Assembly: GCA_027294455.1 (NCBI GenBank)
Contig: JAPULZ010000214.1
Coordinates: 1 to 62,237 of the forward strand
DNA: 62,237 nt
Reading direction: 5' to 3'
Origin: Gemmatimonadota bacterium
Lineage (GTDB): Bacteria > Gemmatimonadota > Gemmatimonadetes > Gemmatimonadales > GWC2-71-9
The translations under genes were made by a program, and so were the position numbers. Positions 27,282-37,800 of the stretch are shown here, piece by piece; the first letter of the stretch is position 1, and each line of letters opens with the position of its first letter. The notes under the pieces were generated by a model. The model made no database searches, was not told the DNA's origin, and saw nothing but the letters and a program-made list of their open reading frames with translations.

Positions 27282-28790
27282 CTACCGTGCTCCGTCAATC
27301 GCCGCCACCAATTTCTCGAGAGCGACATTGAGAGTCGCCATGCCGGCGGCGCTGCCCCGGAAATGCCCCATGCGCACGACTACCAAATCCAGGGACGGCA
27401 CGACAAACGTGCGCTGCCCTCCTCCACCGGCCATGAAGTAAGCGTCATCGGGAAGATTCCACTCTCCGATACCGTTCAACCAGAAGAATCCACCGTAAAC
27501 CGGCTGGCTCCACGCCGGGGCCGGCGAGGTCACGAACTCGACCCAGCCTTCGGGGAGCAACCGCTCACCGAGCCACACGCCGTCCCACAAATGCAGTAAT
27601 CCAAGGCGGGCCCAGTTGCGGGCGGTGCCGTAGTCGTACCCCGTGAGCAGGAAATTACCGTACGGATCGGGCTCGAGCACCTGCCTCCGGATGCCGATCT
27701 TATCGAACAGTGCCGTCTGCGGAAACGTGAGGTATTCCTCTCCGCGACCGGTCACGATCTGTTTGATGATATGGCCGATCGTCAACGGATCGGAGTTACG
27801 GTAACGCCCCTCGGTGTTCGGTGGAAATTGCACTGGCCGCGTATACGAATGCGCGAAGGCATCGATCGCACCAGTGTATATGTACATGTGATCGGGATAC
27901 CCCTTGTCCGGTGTGTAGTCGGGATCCCGAGGCGCGATGAACCGCAGACCACTGCTCATCCGCAACAAATCCTGCACCTCGATGGCCCCGCGGGGATCGC
28001 CATCCTCTCGCCACACGCTCACGGGCGCCGGATCATCCAGGCTCAGCTCGCCTTCACGGACCAGCAAGCCGAGCAACGTGGCGGTGAGGCTCTTCCCCAT
28101 GGACCAGCTCTCGAGCTGGGTGTCCTTGTCAGCCCCCTGTCCGTACCGCTCCGCGATGATGCGGCCCCTGTAGGCCACGAGGAAAGCGGCCGTGAGGGCT
28201 TCGGGATCGGCGAATGCCGCGTCCACCGCCGCCGCCAGCTTCACCGAGTCGATCTCCGGCGGCGGCCCGTCGGGCTCCACGTCTCCCATGGGCCACTCCT
28301 GCGTCATGGCGTCAGGTAGACTCGTCTCCACCACCACCGGCGCGAAGTGCACGCTGTCTTCCCCCACCGGATGAATGACGCAGCCCTGGTCGCTGTAGAA
28401 TTTAGCCGTCCGCGTGATGGAATCGGCCCACGTCATCCGGACCAGCTTGCCGTCGCGATCGACGGTGATGTCGGTGACCCGATCCCGATCGGCCTCGGCG
28501 AGAAAGAAGAAGCCGCTGTTCCGGGCCGCTTCGTCCACGTCCCGTCCCGACACGAACACGGCAGAGCACAACACCTTCGCGTACCCGGCGATGGCGAGAT
28601 CGGGCGGGGTACCCGGCGGCGCATACGCGCCGCCGTCGGTGGCGGACTGCAGCCATGCAACGGTGCGGGACGCGAGATCCCGTCCGTCGGCTCCGCCGCA
28701 TGCGGCTACGGTCACCGCGACGAGGAGACTCGGACGGAACGGGCCGAAGGGCCACCGGGCGGTCGAGCGGCACGAATCGATACGAACCAT
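27282..28790 (-). CDS. SXXK serine hydrolase, long form
   Basis: A 502-residue exported hydrolase of the class C beta-lactamase/EstB clan. Signal peptide and probable lipobox VAACGG. An extra N-terminal region of about 190 residues precedes the catalytic domain. Nucleophile motif SMGK (ESWSMGKSLT), Y-x-N motif in RYRNSDP, and a glycine-rich GGGGQ third motif. Substrate unknown. The ATG at 28790 has no clear Shine-Dalgarno; it is chosen because the signal peptide follows and the frame further up crosses the divergent promoter region. It lies about 40 bases upstream of the kinase gene on the same strand, so the two may be co-transcribed. Confidence 0.85.
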   Translation of the reverse strand: MVRIDSCRSTARWPFGPFRPSLLVAVTVAACGGADGRDLASRTVAWLQSATDGGAYAPPGTPPDLAIAGYAKVLCSAVFVSGRDVDEAARNSGFFFLAEADRDRVTDITVDRDGKLVRMTWADSITRTAKFYSDQGCVIHPVGEDSVHFAPVVVETSLPDAMTQEWPMGDVEPDGPPPEIDSVKLAAAVDAAFADPEALTAAFLVAYRGRIIAERYGQGADKDTQLESWSMGKSLTATLLGLLVREGELSLDDPAPVSVWREDGDPRGAIEVQDLLRMSSGLRFIAPRDPDYTPDKGYPDHMYIYTGAIDAFAHSYTRPVQFPPNTEGRYRNSDPLTIGHIIKQIVTGRGEEYLTFPQTALFDKIGIRRQVLEPDPYGNFLLTGYDYGTARNWARLGLLHLWDGVWLGERLLPEGWVEFVTSPAPAWSQPVYGGFFWLNGIGEWNLPDDAYFMAGGGGQRTFVVPSLDLVVVRMGHFRGSAAGMATLNVALEKLVAAIDGAR

Positions 28791-28840
28791 GGGGTCAAAG
28801 ATGCGGCCCAAACCCGGTGATGGCGAGCGCGAATTGGGCA

Positions 28841-28863
28841 TTCAATATTCGGCCTTCAATATT
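28841..28863. repeat. Short AT-rich direct repeat in a divergent promoter region
   Basis: TTCAATATT occurs twice (28841-28849 and 28855-28863) in an AT-rich patch between the divergent hydrolase and glycosyltransferase genes. It probably contains the promoters or a regulator site. No protein can be assigned. Confidence 0.4.
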
Positions 28864-28875
28864 AGTATTCCTCCC

Positions 28876-30135
28876 GTGTCTTCCCCGACTTTTCTTCTCA
28901 CCCCGGTGGGCTCCAGCGGCGACGTCCATCCGTTCGTCGGCATCGGCAAAGCACTGGCCGACAGGGGCCACGACGTGGTCATCGCCACGAGCGAGCCGTT
29001 TCGGGATCTGATAGAAAAGGCCGGCCTGCGGTTCATAGCCGGTATCACGCGCGAGGAATACGACGAGATCATGGCTGACCCCGATCTCTGGCACCCCCGG
29101 AAAGGCTTGAAGCTGGTGCTGCGCTCCGTCGGCTCGCACCTGCGCGGCGCATACGACAGGCTCACCGAGATATGCGATCCGGAGACGACGGTGCTGGTCG
29201 GTCACTCCCTGGCCTTCGCGGCGCGCGTGTTCGAGGAAACACACAAGGTACGCGCAGCAACCATCCACCTGGCTCCTCCGGCTTTTCGCTCCCTCATCAG
29301 CCCGATGGCCCACGCACCTGGCAAGGACATGGGACGTCTTCCCATGTGGCTGAAGCGGGCCACGATGGCGATGGTGGATCGCTTGCTGATCGACCCGCAC
29401 ATCGTCCCCGGCCTGAACGCGCTCCGGCGCGATCTCGGCCTGGCGCCGGTGTCGCGCCCGTTCAAAGACTGGATACACTCGCCACGACTCACGCTCGGCC
29501 TGTTTCCGAGTTGGTTCTGCGAACCCCAACCCGACTGGCCCAAAACCGTGCGCTTGACTGGATTCCCGCTGTTCGACGAAGACGACCAGCATGCGGCGAG
29601 CCCAGAGCTCGAGACGTTCCTGGAGGCCGGCGATCCTCCCATCGTCTTCACGCCGGGATCGGCACATCGATATGCGGGCCAATTCTTCGCGGCGGCCATC
29701 GATGCGACGACGCACCTCCAGCGGCGGGCGTTGCTGCTCACCCGGTATGCAGAGCAACTGCCGGAGGTTCTTCCGAGCCATGTGCGGCACGAATCGTATG
29801 TGCCGCTGGGTCGCCTGTTGCCCCGCTGCGCCGCCATCGTCCACCACGGCGGGATCGGCACCACCGCACAGGGCTTCGCCGCCGGCATACCGCAGCTCAC
29901 CTGGCCCTTGGGGTTCGACCAGCCGGACAACTCCACGCGACTGAAGCGGCTTGGGGTGGGAGGGTGGGTCGTCCCACGGCAATTCACGGGTTCCCGCGTC
30001 GCCGCAGCACTGCAACGCCTGCTCACCGACGAGTCGGTGGCGCGATCTTGCCGGCGCTGGCAGGCCCGAATGGCCGAGGACGACCCCGTCCGCGACACCT
30101 GCGAGTTGCTGGAGGGATTGGCTGCGGGGGATTGA
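28876..30135 (+). CDS. GT1-family glycosyltransferase
   Basis: A 419-residue UGT/MurG-like (GT-B fold) glycosyltransferase. The N-terminal acceptor domain starts PTFLLTPVGSSGDVHPFVGIGKALADRGH. The C-terminal donor domain has VFTPGSAHRYAG, VHHGGIGTTAQGFAAGIPQL and PLGFDQPDN, the nucleotide-sugar signature with the HGG motif. Such enzymes glycosylate lipids, sterols or small natural products. The frame is open far upstream; I use GTG 28876, five codons before the first strand, because family members begin there and the upstream sequence is AT-rich and promoter-like. ATG 28801 is the alternative. Three bases separate its 3' end from the convergent serine hydrolase. Confidence 0.85.
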   Translation: MSSPTFLLTPVGSSGDVHPFVGIGKALADRGHDVVIATSEPFRDLIEKAGLRFIAGITREEYDEIMADPDLWHPRKGLKLVLRSVGSHLRGAYDRLTEICDPETTVLVGHSLAFAARVFEETHKVRAATIHLAPPAFRSLISPMAHAPGKDMGRLPMWLKRATMAMVDRLLIDPHIVPGLNALRRDLGLAPVSRPFKDWIHSPRLTLGLFPSWFCEPQPDWPKTVRLTGFPLFDEDDQHAASPELETFLEAGDPPIVFTPGSAHRYAGQFFAAAIDATTHLQRRALLLTRYAEQLPEVLPSHVRHESYVPLGRLLPRCAAIVHHGGIGTTAQGFAAGIPQLTWPLGFDQPDNSTRLKRLGVGGWVVPRQFTGSRVAAALQRLLTDESVARSCRRWQARMAEDDPVRDTCELLEGLAAGD

Positions 30136-30138
30136 CCC

Positions 30139-31317
30139 CTAGAACGAAGCCTCGAATCGCGCGAGGAGTACCTGGATTGCCTCATCGGTGGCACGCTGCC
30201 CCGGGTCGCCCCCGGCGTTGGCCACCGCGAACATGGCCAAATCGCGCTGCGGAGCGATCCACACGGTGGCAAACCAGTAGCCGTTGCTGCCGTTGTGGGT
30301 GATGACTCCACCGTTCGCCCAATTCCTCTCCGTCACCGCCCACCCCAGCGAATAGTCCGTCCCCGGCGCCGGCATGTGCAATTTGACGAAGGACTCCGAT
30401 GACACGAGCCCTGCTCCGCCGCGCGCTCCCGCCACGTGGACCGCCATGTAGCGGGAATAGTCGGCCAGGGTGAGGTGCACCGTTCCCGCCGGCCCGATGG
30501 CCGGCGGGTTGTCGGCTAGCGGGCCGGGGGACAACGGCACCCACGCGGAGCCCTGGCGGACGTGTCCCCGCGGCTGATCCACCAGGGCGGCGGACCCCGG
30601 CGCGCCGAAGCCGGCTGCGCTCATGCCGATGGGCTCGAATACCTCGCGTCGCGTCAACTCTTCCCACGTCTCGCCCGTGAGCTCCTCCATCATGGAGCCC
30701 GCAACGACGTATCCGGCATTCGTGTAGAGGTGCGTCCCCCGAGAGGTCTCCGGCTGCAGAGCCAGGAGCTCGGCCGCCCAGCGCCGACGCTGTTCTGGAA
30801 GCGGCGACGGATCACCGCGCAGGGTGGACCAGATGGGCGTCTGGTAAACGTCGAGAGGCAAGCCCGACGTGTGATACATGAGCTGATCGAACGTCACGTC
30901 CACGTACTCCGTCCGCATCGTGGCCACGAGATCCGGGAAGACGTCTCCCACCGTGGTGCTCCAGGCGATCTCGCCCTGCTCGACGAGGCGGGCGGCCAGG
31001 GTCGCCGTCATGGCCTTCGTCAACGACCCGATGTGCCACAGATCGCCGGTCGTGACCGCCTCCGGGGATCCGGCGGCCTGGAGGCCCACGGCACCGGTCT
31101 CGATTACCTCACCCTCGTACACCAGTGCCGCCGCCAAGGCGGGGATACCCCGATTCTCCCGAACGACCTCTAACGCGGCCTCGAGCTGGCCGTCCCCGGC
31201 AACCCCGGTCAGGGGCCCCGCAGGGCTTCCATCTCCACAACCGAATGACGCTGCGACGCAGACGGCAATGCTCCTCAAACGCAGGAGATTTGTCATGGAT
31301 CGAAGTCTAACAGTCAC
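30139..31317 (-). CDS. SXXK serine hydrolase, beta-lactamase-like lipoprotein
   Basis: A 392-residue lipoprotein (lipobox AASFGC) with the class C beta-lactamase-like fold: nucleophile motif SLTK in WHIGSLTKAMTA, Y-x-N motif in LYTNAGYV and H-x-G motif in THNGSNGYW. All three motifs are intact, closest to the canonical penicillin-binding/EstB pattern of the four hydrolases here. GTG 31317 is preferred: AAGGA lies 6 bases upstream and the signal peptide follows. ATG 31296 and ATG 31341 are alternatives. It is the fourth member of this clan in 22 kb. Confidence 0.86.
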   Translation of the reverse strand: MTVRLRSMTNLLRLRSIAVCVAASFGCGDGSPAGPLTGVAGDGQLEAALEVVRENRGIPALAAALVYEGEVIETGAVGLQAAGSPEAVTTGDLWHIGSLTKAMTATLAARLVEQGEIAWSTTVGDVFPDLVATMRTEYVDVTFDQLMYHTSGLPLDVYQTPIWSTLRGDPSPLPEQRRRWAAELLALQPETSRGTHLYTNAGYVVAGSMMEELTGETWEELTRREVFEPIGMSAAGFGAPGSAALVDQPRGHVRQGSAWVPLSPGPLADNPPAIGPAGTVHLTLADYSRYMAVHVAGARGGAGLVSSESFVKLHMPAPGTDYSLGWAVTERNWANGGVITHNGSNGYWFATVWIAPQRDLAMFAVANAGGDPGQRATDEAIQVLLARFEASF

Positions 31318-31528
31318 GACCATTCCTTGACAGGGAACCATGTGCCACTGCGAACGGTGGCCGGCTGAAGATCCAGGTGACGCTAACTATCTTATGACAA
31401 TATCTTTACTGCCATCCAATCGCCCATGACCTTTTTCCCCCAACCTGTGTATCTTCAGTCACCTCGCCACCTACGGCGGGGTTTGCCACACGCAAGGCCC
31501 CGGCGGCTGACGCACCAAACGTAATAAC

Positions 31529-31560
31529 GGAGAGGGAAAGTCCACGGTTTCTCCCTCTCC
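31529..31560 (+). promoter_or_regulatory. Hairpin in the 5' leader of the cytochrome/propeller gene
   Basis: A perfect 9-bp inverted repeat, GGAGAGGGA (31529-31537) and TCCCTCTCC (31552-31560), encloses a 14-base loop. It ends 21 bases before the ATG at 31582, inside the expected 5' UTR. No T-run follows, so it is not a usual terminator. One arm resembles a Shine-Dalgarno. A translational or mRNA-stability element is possible; no known riboswitch class was recognised. Confidence 0.45.
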
Positions 31561-31581
31561 GAACCAACACGGACGAAAACC

Positions 31582-32988
31582 ATGCAACACGGAATGAATC
31601 TCGCCGGATTGATGATCTGCGTCCTCACCGCGCAAGGACGCCTACACCCTTCGCAGCCCGCCACACCGCTTGTGTCGCAGGGCGAAACCGGCTATCCCCA
31701 GGAAATCGAGTCAATCGTCAACGCACGTTGCCTCAGCTGCCACGCGGGAGCGACTGGGGGCGGGGGGTTGGTACTGAACACGTGGGAACACCTCATGGCC
31801 GGTTCCTCCTACGGCGAGGCCGTGATTCCGTTCGACGCCGACAACAGCCTCCTGCTGGAGATGGCGACCAAGCTGGCCGGGGGCCCGCACCCCCGGGAGC
31901 TGGGCGGCGAAATGCTCACCGACAGGGAGCTGGCCATCCTGCGCCGGTGGATCGCGGACGGCGCCCGAAGCAGTACCGGCGAGGTTCCGTTCGCCGAGGC
32001 CAGCCAGCGTCTGCTCGTCGGCAGCCAGGACGAAGCGTTGGTGAGCGTGATCGACATGGAGTCCAACGTGGTCATCCACACCATCGACCTGCAGGAGCTC
32101 GGTTTCTCGGCCACCGCCAAGCCTCACCATATCGCCACCGAACCGGATGGCTCGTTCTTCTACGTGTCCCTGATCGCCGACGGAAAAGTCCTCAAGTTCA
32201 ACAGCGCGTACGAGCTGGTGGGCCAGGCCGACTTCGAGACACCGGGGATGATGGCCCTCCACCCCACGGAAGACCTGCTGTACGTGGGCCGGTCCATGGC
32301 TGCCGTGAATCCGCCGATGCGCATCGGGGAGATCCGGCGTTCGGACATGGAGATCGACGAGATCGACGTGTTCTTCCCTCGACCCCATGCCATCGCGGTG
32401 GAGCCTCACGGTGCCTACGCGTACACGGCGAGCCTCGCGGAGAATCAAGTGGTGACCGTCAACACCGACACCCGCGAAGCGCAATTCACCGCCATCGACG
32501 GGCCGACCCATACGTTCGTGCAATTCGCCATCTCGCCCGACGGGAACACGATGGTGGCCGCGACGCAACTTACCGGCAAGATCCTGGTGTTCGACATCGG
32601 CTCCTCGCCGATCGCCACCCTGGTCGACAGCATCGCGGTCAACGCGGCACCCTGGCACCCGGCCTTTTCGCCGGACGGGCGTTACGTGTACGTGGGCAAC
32701 AAGAACGCCAACACCGTGACGGCGGTGGACATGACCACGCGATCGGTCGCCGCGGTGATCGAAGGCCGCGGCCTCGCCCAGCCACACGGCCTCGCCGTCT
32801 CTCCGGACGGACGCTACCTCTACGTCTCCAACAACAATCTGCGGGGCGAGTACACGCCGCGGTACGATCTCGGAGACAACGAGCTGTCCGGCACGGTAAC
32901 CGTCATCAACACCTCCACCTACACGATTGAGAAGGTGATCGAGGTGGAACGCTACGCCTCAGGCGTGGCTACCCTGATCACCAATTGA
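31582..32988 (+). CDS. Exported protein: cytochrome c-like domain plus YncE-like propeller
   Basis: A 468-residue exported protein. After a signal peptide the planctomycete-type cytochrome c-like domain carries one haem-binding CLSCH motif (about residues 50-54) and a candidate distal methionine in GGEMLTDRELAILRRWI. The rest is a seven-bladed YncE-like beta-propeller with repeats such as KPHHIATEPDG, ISPDGNTMVAA, FSPDGRYVYVG and VSPDGRYLYVSNNN. It is likely a periplasmic or surface redox or binding protein. Its stop overlaps a TTG of the next frame and the lipoprotein gene starts 2 bases later, so the two form an operon. A hairpin lies in its leader. Confidence 0.85.
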   Translation: MQHGMNLAGLMICVLTAQGRLHPSQPATPLVSQGETGYPQEIESIVNARCLSCHAGATGGGGLVLNTWEHLMAGSSYGEAVIPFDADNSLLLEMATKLAGGPHPRELGGEMLTDRELAILRRWIADGARSSTGEVPFAEASQRLLVGSQDEALVSVIDMESNVVIHTIDLQELGFSATAKPHHIATEPDGSFFYVSLIADGKVLKFNSAYELVGQADFETPGMMALHPTEDLLYVGRSMAAVNPPMRIGEIRRSDMEIDEIDVFFPRPHAIAVEPHGAYAYTASLAENQVVTVNTDTREAQFTAIDGPTHTFVQFAISPDGNTMVAATQLTGKILVFDIGSSPIATLVDSIAVNAAPWHPAFSPDGRYVYVGNKNANTVTAVDMTTRSVAAVIEGRGLAQPHGLAVSPDGRYLYVSNNNLRGEYTPRYDLGDNELSGTVTVINTSTYTIEKVIEVERYASGVATLITN

Positions 32989-32990
32989 GC

Positions 32991-34844
32991 ATGGTCCGAT
33001 TTTCGCCGGCACGACTGCTCTTCCTGTTCTTCGTCATCACCACCGTCGGATGTGCCGCGGCCAATCCGGGGGAACAGGCCGTAGCCGGAGCGACCCCACC
33101 GGCGGTAGGGCCCTATGGTGATTTCGTGCGCCACATCCATGCGTTCGACATAATGGACGAGACGGGAACTCCGTACGACTTCCCGTTCCTCGGCGGCCTC
33201 AACGTGCCGCGGCCGCAGCTGGTCGACATCGATGCTGATGGAGACCTCGACCTGTTCATTCAGGAATCCACCGGACGGATCAAGTTCTTCGAGCGGACCG
33301 GCGATCCTACCGTTCCCCACTTCGAATGGAGATCCGATCAATTCGAAGGGTTGAACGTGGGGGACTGGTACCGGTTCGTCGACATGGACCAGGACGGCGA
33401 CTACGATCTCATCGGCGAAGAACGCTTCAGCCACATCAGATACTACCGCAACGACGGTACGCCGTCCAAAGCCTCCTTCACCCTCGCGGTCGATTCGCTG
33501 CGCGACATCGAGGGAACCCCGATTTTCTCCGACCGCCAGAACATCCCTCAGGTCACCGACATCGACGGGGACGGCCTGCTGGACCTCTTCATCGGCCGCT
33601 TGATCGGCACCGTGACCCGGTACGAGGAGGTCGACCGGGACGCGAACGACATTCCCAGATTCCGATTGGTGACCGACCGTTTCGAGGACATCGAGATCGT
33701 CGCCCAACTCGGTGGTAGCTTGCACGGAGCCAACACCATGGCCTTCGTCGATATCGACCTGGACGGCGACCAGGATTTCTTCTGGGGTGATTTCTTCGAG
33801 CCGGGACTGCTCTTCATCGAGAACACGGGATCCAGCACGTCGCCGTCGCTCGCCGGAGAGCCCGTGGCCTTCCCAGAGTCCGACCCGCTCCAGAGCAGCG
33901 GCTACAGCGCGCCGGCGTTCGGCGACGTGGATGCCGACGGCGACGTCGATCTCTTGGTGGGTGTCCTGGGTGGCGCGTTCAACCCCAACCGCACGACACG
34001 CGACAATCTCTTTTTCTACGAGCGGCGCTCCGACCGGGAGTTTACCCTGCGAACCGAACAGTTCGTCACGACCCTGGACGTTGGCAGTGAGAGCATCCCG
34101 GCGTTCGCCGATCTGGACGGCGACGGCGACCAGGACCTGGTGGTCGTCAACAAGATCGATCCGGCGGACATGGAGACCTCCATCGTGTACCGCTTCGAGA
34201 ACGTGGGAACCGCCGAGCGGCCGCGGTTTCGCCTGGCGGGCACCCTCGATCTCCCCCCCGCCTATCACTACGCCCCAGCCTTTGCGGACATCGACGCCGA
34301 CGGCGACCTGGACATGATGCTGGGCACGTGGCGGGACAAGATCATCCTCTACCGGAACGATGGATCCCCAACCAACGCGCGATTCGTGCTGGCCGATACC
34401 ATGCTGGTGCAACTGACCAGGGGAAGCAACAGCACGCCGGCGCTGGTCGATATCGACGCGGACGGCGACCTCGATATGTTCGTGGGCGAGGGATCGGGCA
34501 CGCTCAATTTCTACCGGAACACAGGCACGGCCCAAGTCGCCGAGTTCGTGCTCGAGACCGATAGGTTCGACGGCATCGACGTGGGCCGCCGGAGCTACCC
34601 CACTTTCGTCGACCTGGATGACGACGGTGACATGGACATGCTGGTGGGGACCGAGGATACCGGCCTGCTGCTCTACCACAACGACGGATCGCCTTCTGAG
34701 GCCGTCTTCGTAGCCGACTCGTCGTTCTTCCTGGAAGTGCCGGGCCTGTCTACCGCCGCGTTCGTCGACATCGACAACGACGGAGACCTGGACCTGTTCG
34801 TGGGCGGCGTGGGCGGCGGGCTCATCTATTTCGAACGGCGATGA
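32991..34844 (+). CDS. FG-GAP/VCBS-repeat lipoprotein
   Basis: A 617-residue surface lipoprotein (lipobox TTVGCA). It contains about ten calcium-binding D-x-D-x-D-G-x-x-D loops (for example DIDADGDLDL, DMDQDGDYDL, DLDDDGDMDM), each followed by a strand such as FVGEGSGTLNFY, giving an integrin-alpha-like beta-propeller. Such proteins usually bind ligands or other surface proteins. ATG 32991 is chosen; a TTG two codons earlier overlaps the upstream stop. It is coupled to the cytochrome/propeller gene, so the two exported propellers probably work together. The convergent ABC gene begins 10 bases after its end. Confidence 0.9.
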   Translation: MVRFSPARLLFLFFVITTVGCAAANPGEQAVAGATPPAVGPYGDFVRHIHAFDIMDETGTPYDFPFLGGLNVPRPQLVDIDADGDLDLFIQESTGRIKFFERTGDPTVPHFEWRSDQFEGLNVGDWYRFVDMDQDGDYDLIGEERFSHIRYYRNDGTPSKASFTLAVDSLRDIEGTPIFSDRQNIPQVTDIDGDGLLDLFIGRLIGTVTRYEEVDRDANDIPRFRLVTDRFEDIEIVAQLGGSLHGANTMAFVDIDLDGDQDFFWGDFFEPGLLFIENTGSSTSPSLAGEPVAFPESDPLQSSGYSAPAFGDVDADGDVDLLVGVLGGAFNPNRTTRDNLFFYERRSDREFTLRTEQFVTTLDVGSESIPAFADLDGDGDQDLVVVNKIDPADMETSIVYRFENVGTAERPRFRLAGTLDLPPAYHYAPAFADIDADGDLDMMLGTWRDKIILYRNDGSPTNARFVLADTMLVQLTRGSNSTPALVDIDADGDLDMFVGEGSGTLNFYRNTGTAQVAEFVLETDRFDGIDVGRRSYPTFVDLDDDGDMDMLVGTEDTGLLLYHNDGSPSEAVFVADSSFFLEVPGLSTAAFVDIDNDGDLDLFVGGVGGGLIYFERR

Positions 34845-34854
34845 GCTCGAGGAA

Positions 34855-37800
34855 TCAATCCCTACCGTGCCGGACCCGGGTCACGTTGTCGTCCGGATTC
34901 CGGTCGATGAGCTTGTTGTGGGGATCTATGCCCGCCCGAAGGGGCAACTGATCCACTATGACTTCGACCTCGGTCGTCGAACCGTCGATCCGGTGTTTTT
35001 TCAGGTAGAGAATTATTTCTTGCTCGACTCCATCCACTTCGCCCTCCCCGAACACTCCCACGTCGATCCAGTCGTTCACCGCGATCTCGGTTTCCACGCC
35101 CTTGCCGTCCGCGCGAAACTTGGTGGAGGAAAGCTCCAGTGTGACGGCGTACGTTCCGTCGCCCAGGTCTCGGTAGACGGCATCCGTCGCCCGGTTGTCG
35201 TACAGCGTGATCGTTTCGAACATGTCCTCGATGACATACTGCAGCGAATCGGGCGTGGCTTCCCGCAGGTACGAGACGAACTCCCGTGAATTGGTGTACG
35301 GCGGCCCCTGGAACGCCACGTCGTCCACATAGCGGGCGAGCGCCGCATTGAGCGTCTCTTCACCGATGTAATCCCGCAGGGCATACATCACGAGACTCCC
35401 CTTGTTGTAGTGGATATAGCTCTGGTTCTCCACCAACAACAGGGGCTGTTCGTACAGCGTCTCGTTGCTGCGGCCTTGCAGGTACTGGTCCAGCTCGTAG
35501 CGGAGGAACCGCCGCATCTTGTCCTTGCCGTACTCCTTCTCCATCACCATCAGGGCCGCATACTGCGCCATGGTCTCGGACATGAGAGTGGCACCCTGCA
35601 TGCCGGCACCGATGACCTGATGGGCCCACCACTGGTGACCGATCTCGTGGGCCGTGACGTAGAAGACGTAGTCGATGTCCTCTTCGTCGTCGATCCGCGC
35701 AATGAATCCGAGGCCCTCCGAGTACGGGATGGTATTGGGAAATGCCTGTGCAAAGTTCGCGTACCGTGGAAATTCGATGATGCGCGCCTGGCGATGCTGG
35801 TAGAGGCTGAAATTGGCCGAATAGTACTCGAGAGACTTCTTGATGCCCTCGACCATGCGATCCAAATTGTAGTCGTGCGAGCGATGATAGTAAATCTCGA
35901 TGTTCACGTCGTTCCAACGATCACGCAACACCGTGTAGTCAGCCGAGAGAAACGAGAAGAAGTTGAGGATCGGCGCATCCATCTTGTAATGAAAATAGCG
36001 CCGCCCGTTCTCTTCCCACTCCCGCTGGAGGTATCCAGGCGCAATGGCGATTTGATCCGGCGAGGTGCTCACCACGGTCTCGAAGTTGACCCAGTCAGAC
36101 TCCGTCGAGATATAGTGATTCGCCCTGGCCGCCGGGTCGTCGCTGAGAGGCGGCATCCGCTCCGCCTCGGGTAGGTCATGCTTCCGGCGGTCGTTCGGGT
36201 CGGACAGCTCCGGCCCACGGTCGTAGCCCAAGTGGGGGAAATACTCGATATTGTTGAAAAAGCTCCCGTTGTACACCAGCGCCGTGTTGGAACCGGAGTT
36301 GGCGAAACCGTGGGGCACCACCTCGACCTCGAAGCCGAACATCATCGTATCGCCCGGAGCCAGTGCCTCGTCGAACCGGTAGATGTAGTAGCCGAATACG
36401 GTGTCCGACATCTCGATGCTGGCCTGGGCGATCCCAAACTCGAAACGCTCCACGTTGGGATTCATCCTCACGTGCAGCGCGCCGATCGCGGAGTCGGTCT
36501 TGTTCTCCAGCCGGTACGTCCCGGAAATCCTGGCCGCGCGCTGAGCCGGGTAGATCGCGGCATCGACGTACACGCCGGTGATCCGAGGTTGTGCGAGACC
36601 TTCGTACTGCTTGTACTTCGTCTCCCACTCCACCCGCCGCAGCGTTTGGTCGTCGCTGGTGCGGTAGGTGTTTAGGACGTTCGTGTTGTAGAAAATGAAC
36701 CCGCCCATGAGCCCGAATCCCGTGAGGCCGACCGCCGAACTGGTGACGACCTGGGGTGACAGCCGCTGTCGTGCCACTTTCCACCGAGAGCGCCAGCTGC
36801 TGTCCGTCCCCCGCATCCAGAACAGGTGGGCGAGCGAGATGAGCACCACACTCAAAAAACCCCAATAGGCCAGGAACGACACCGTGGGCGCCACGAAGTG
36901 ACCGTAGTGGTTCATATCGGAGTACGGCGCCCCGGGTCGCTCACCGAATCGGTAGAGGCGGTGCTCGAACCCCAGCGCCGGCAGTACCGCAATGGCTACG
37001 AGATAGACCACCATCGCCAGATACCCCAGGTACTTGTTGTTCGTCGCGACCTGGAGTCCGAATGCCAGCACCGCCAGGATCAAGAAATCGGCGCCGAGAG
37101 TCGCGAACACCCCCTTCACGTAGACGGCAAACTCCACCTGGAAGAAGCCGCTGAACACCTGCATCCCCATGCCCGTGAGGCTGGCGCAGATCAGCAGTAC
37201 CAGAATCGCCCCCATGATGGCCGTCAACTTGGCAGCCCACGCCACCCACGTCGGCGTGGGGAGGGCGTCACGTACCTCGTTCAGCTTGAGGGTCCGTTCC
37301 TTCCAGATCAGGTCGCCACTGTAGAACGTGAGCACAATGAACAAGAACAGCGCAAACCCCCCCTCGATGATATCGACGATGAGGTACGTGACCGGATAGA
37401 CGGTCGTGCCGAACAACTGATCCAATACCAGAGCCAGGGAGGCGAAGTTCAAGACGGCAAACAGCGCCAGGACGATGAACGGTGCGCTCTTCAGGATGCT
37501 CGCGAATTCGCGTCGGGACTCGTGGGCGTACTGGTGGAGGGCGGTTGCTCGGGAAAACCGTTGGCTCCCGGCCGCCAGCACGAAGGTCGGGACAGCGTCG
37601 GTATCCTCCGGCAGCTCATCGTCGAGATTGCGCTTGCGTCGCTCGCTGGTCTGTACATCGAACCGGAATCGCGTGAAGGTGTAGGTGAAGATCCCGCCGG
37701 CCACGGTCAGCCACAGGATCCGGTTCCACAGAAGCACCCCGCCGAGCGGCAGGATCGTAGTGTTCTTCTCGAACGCCGTCCAGTATTGCGTGATGAGGCC

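Noticed and set aside
31470..31525. A c-di-GMP-like riboswitch before the cytochrome/propeller gene
   Set aside because: Only a few bases (ACGCA repeats) resemble the consensus; the GGCAAACC core and the P1 pairing are missing.
32952..34679. A 575-codon minus-strand frame
   Set aside because: Mirror of the FG-GAP repeats; the apparent HVDE-type repeats come from the calcium loops read in reverse.
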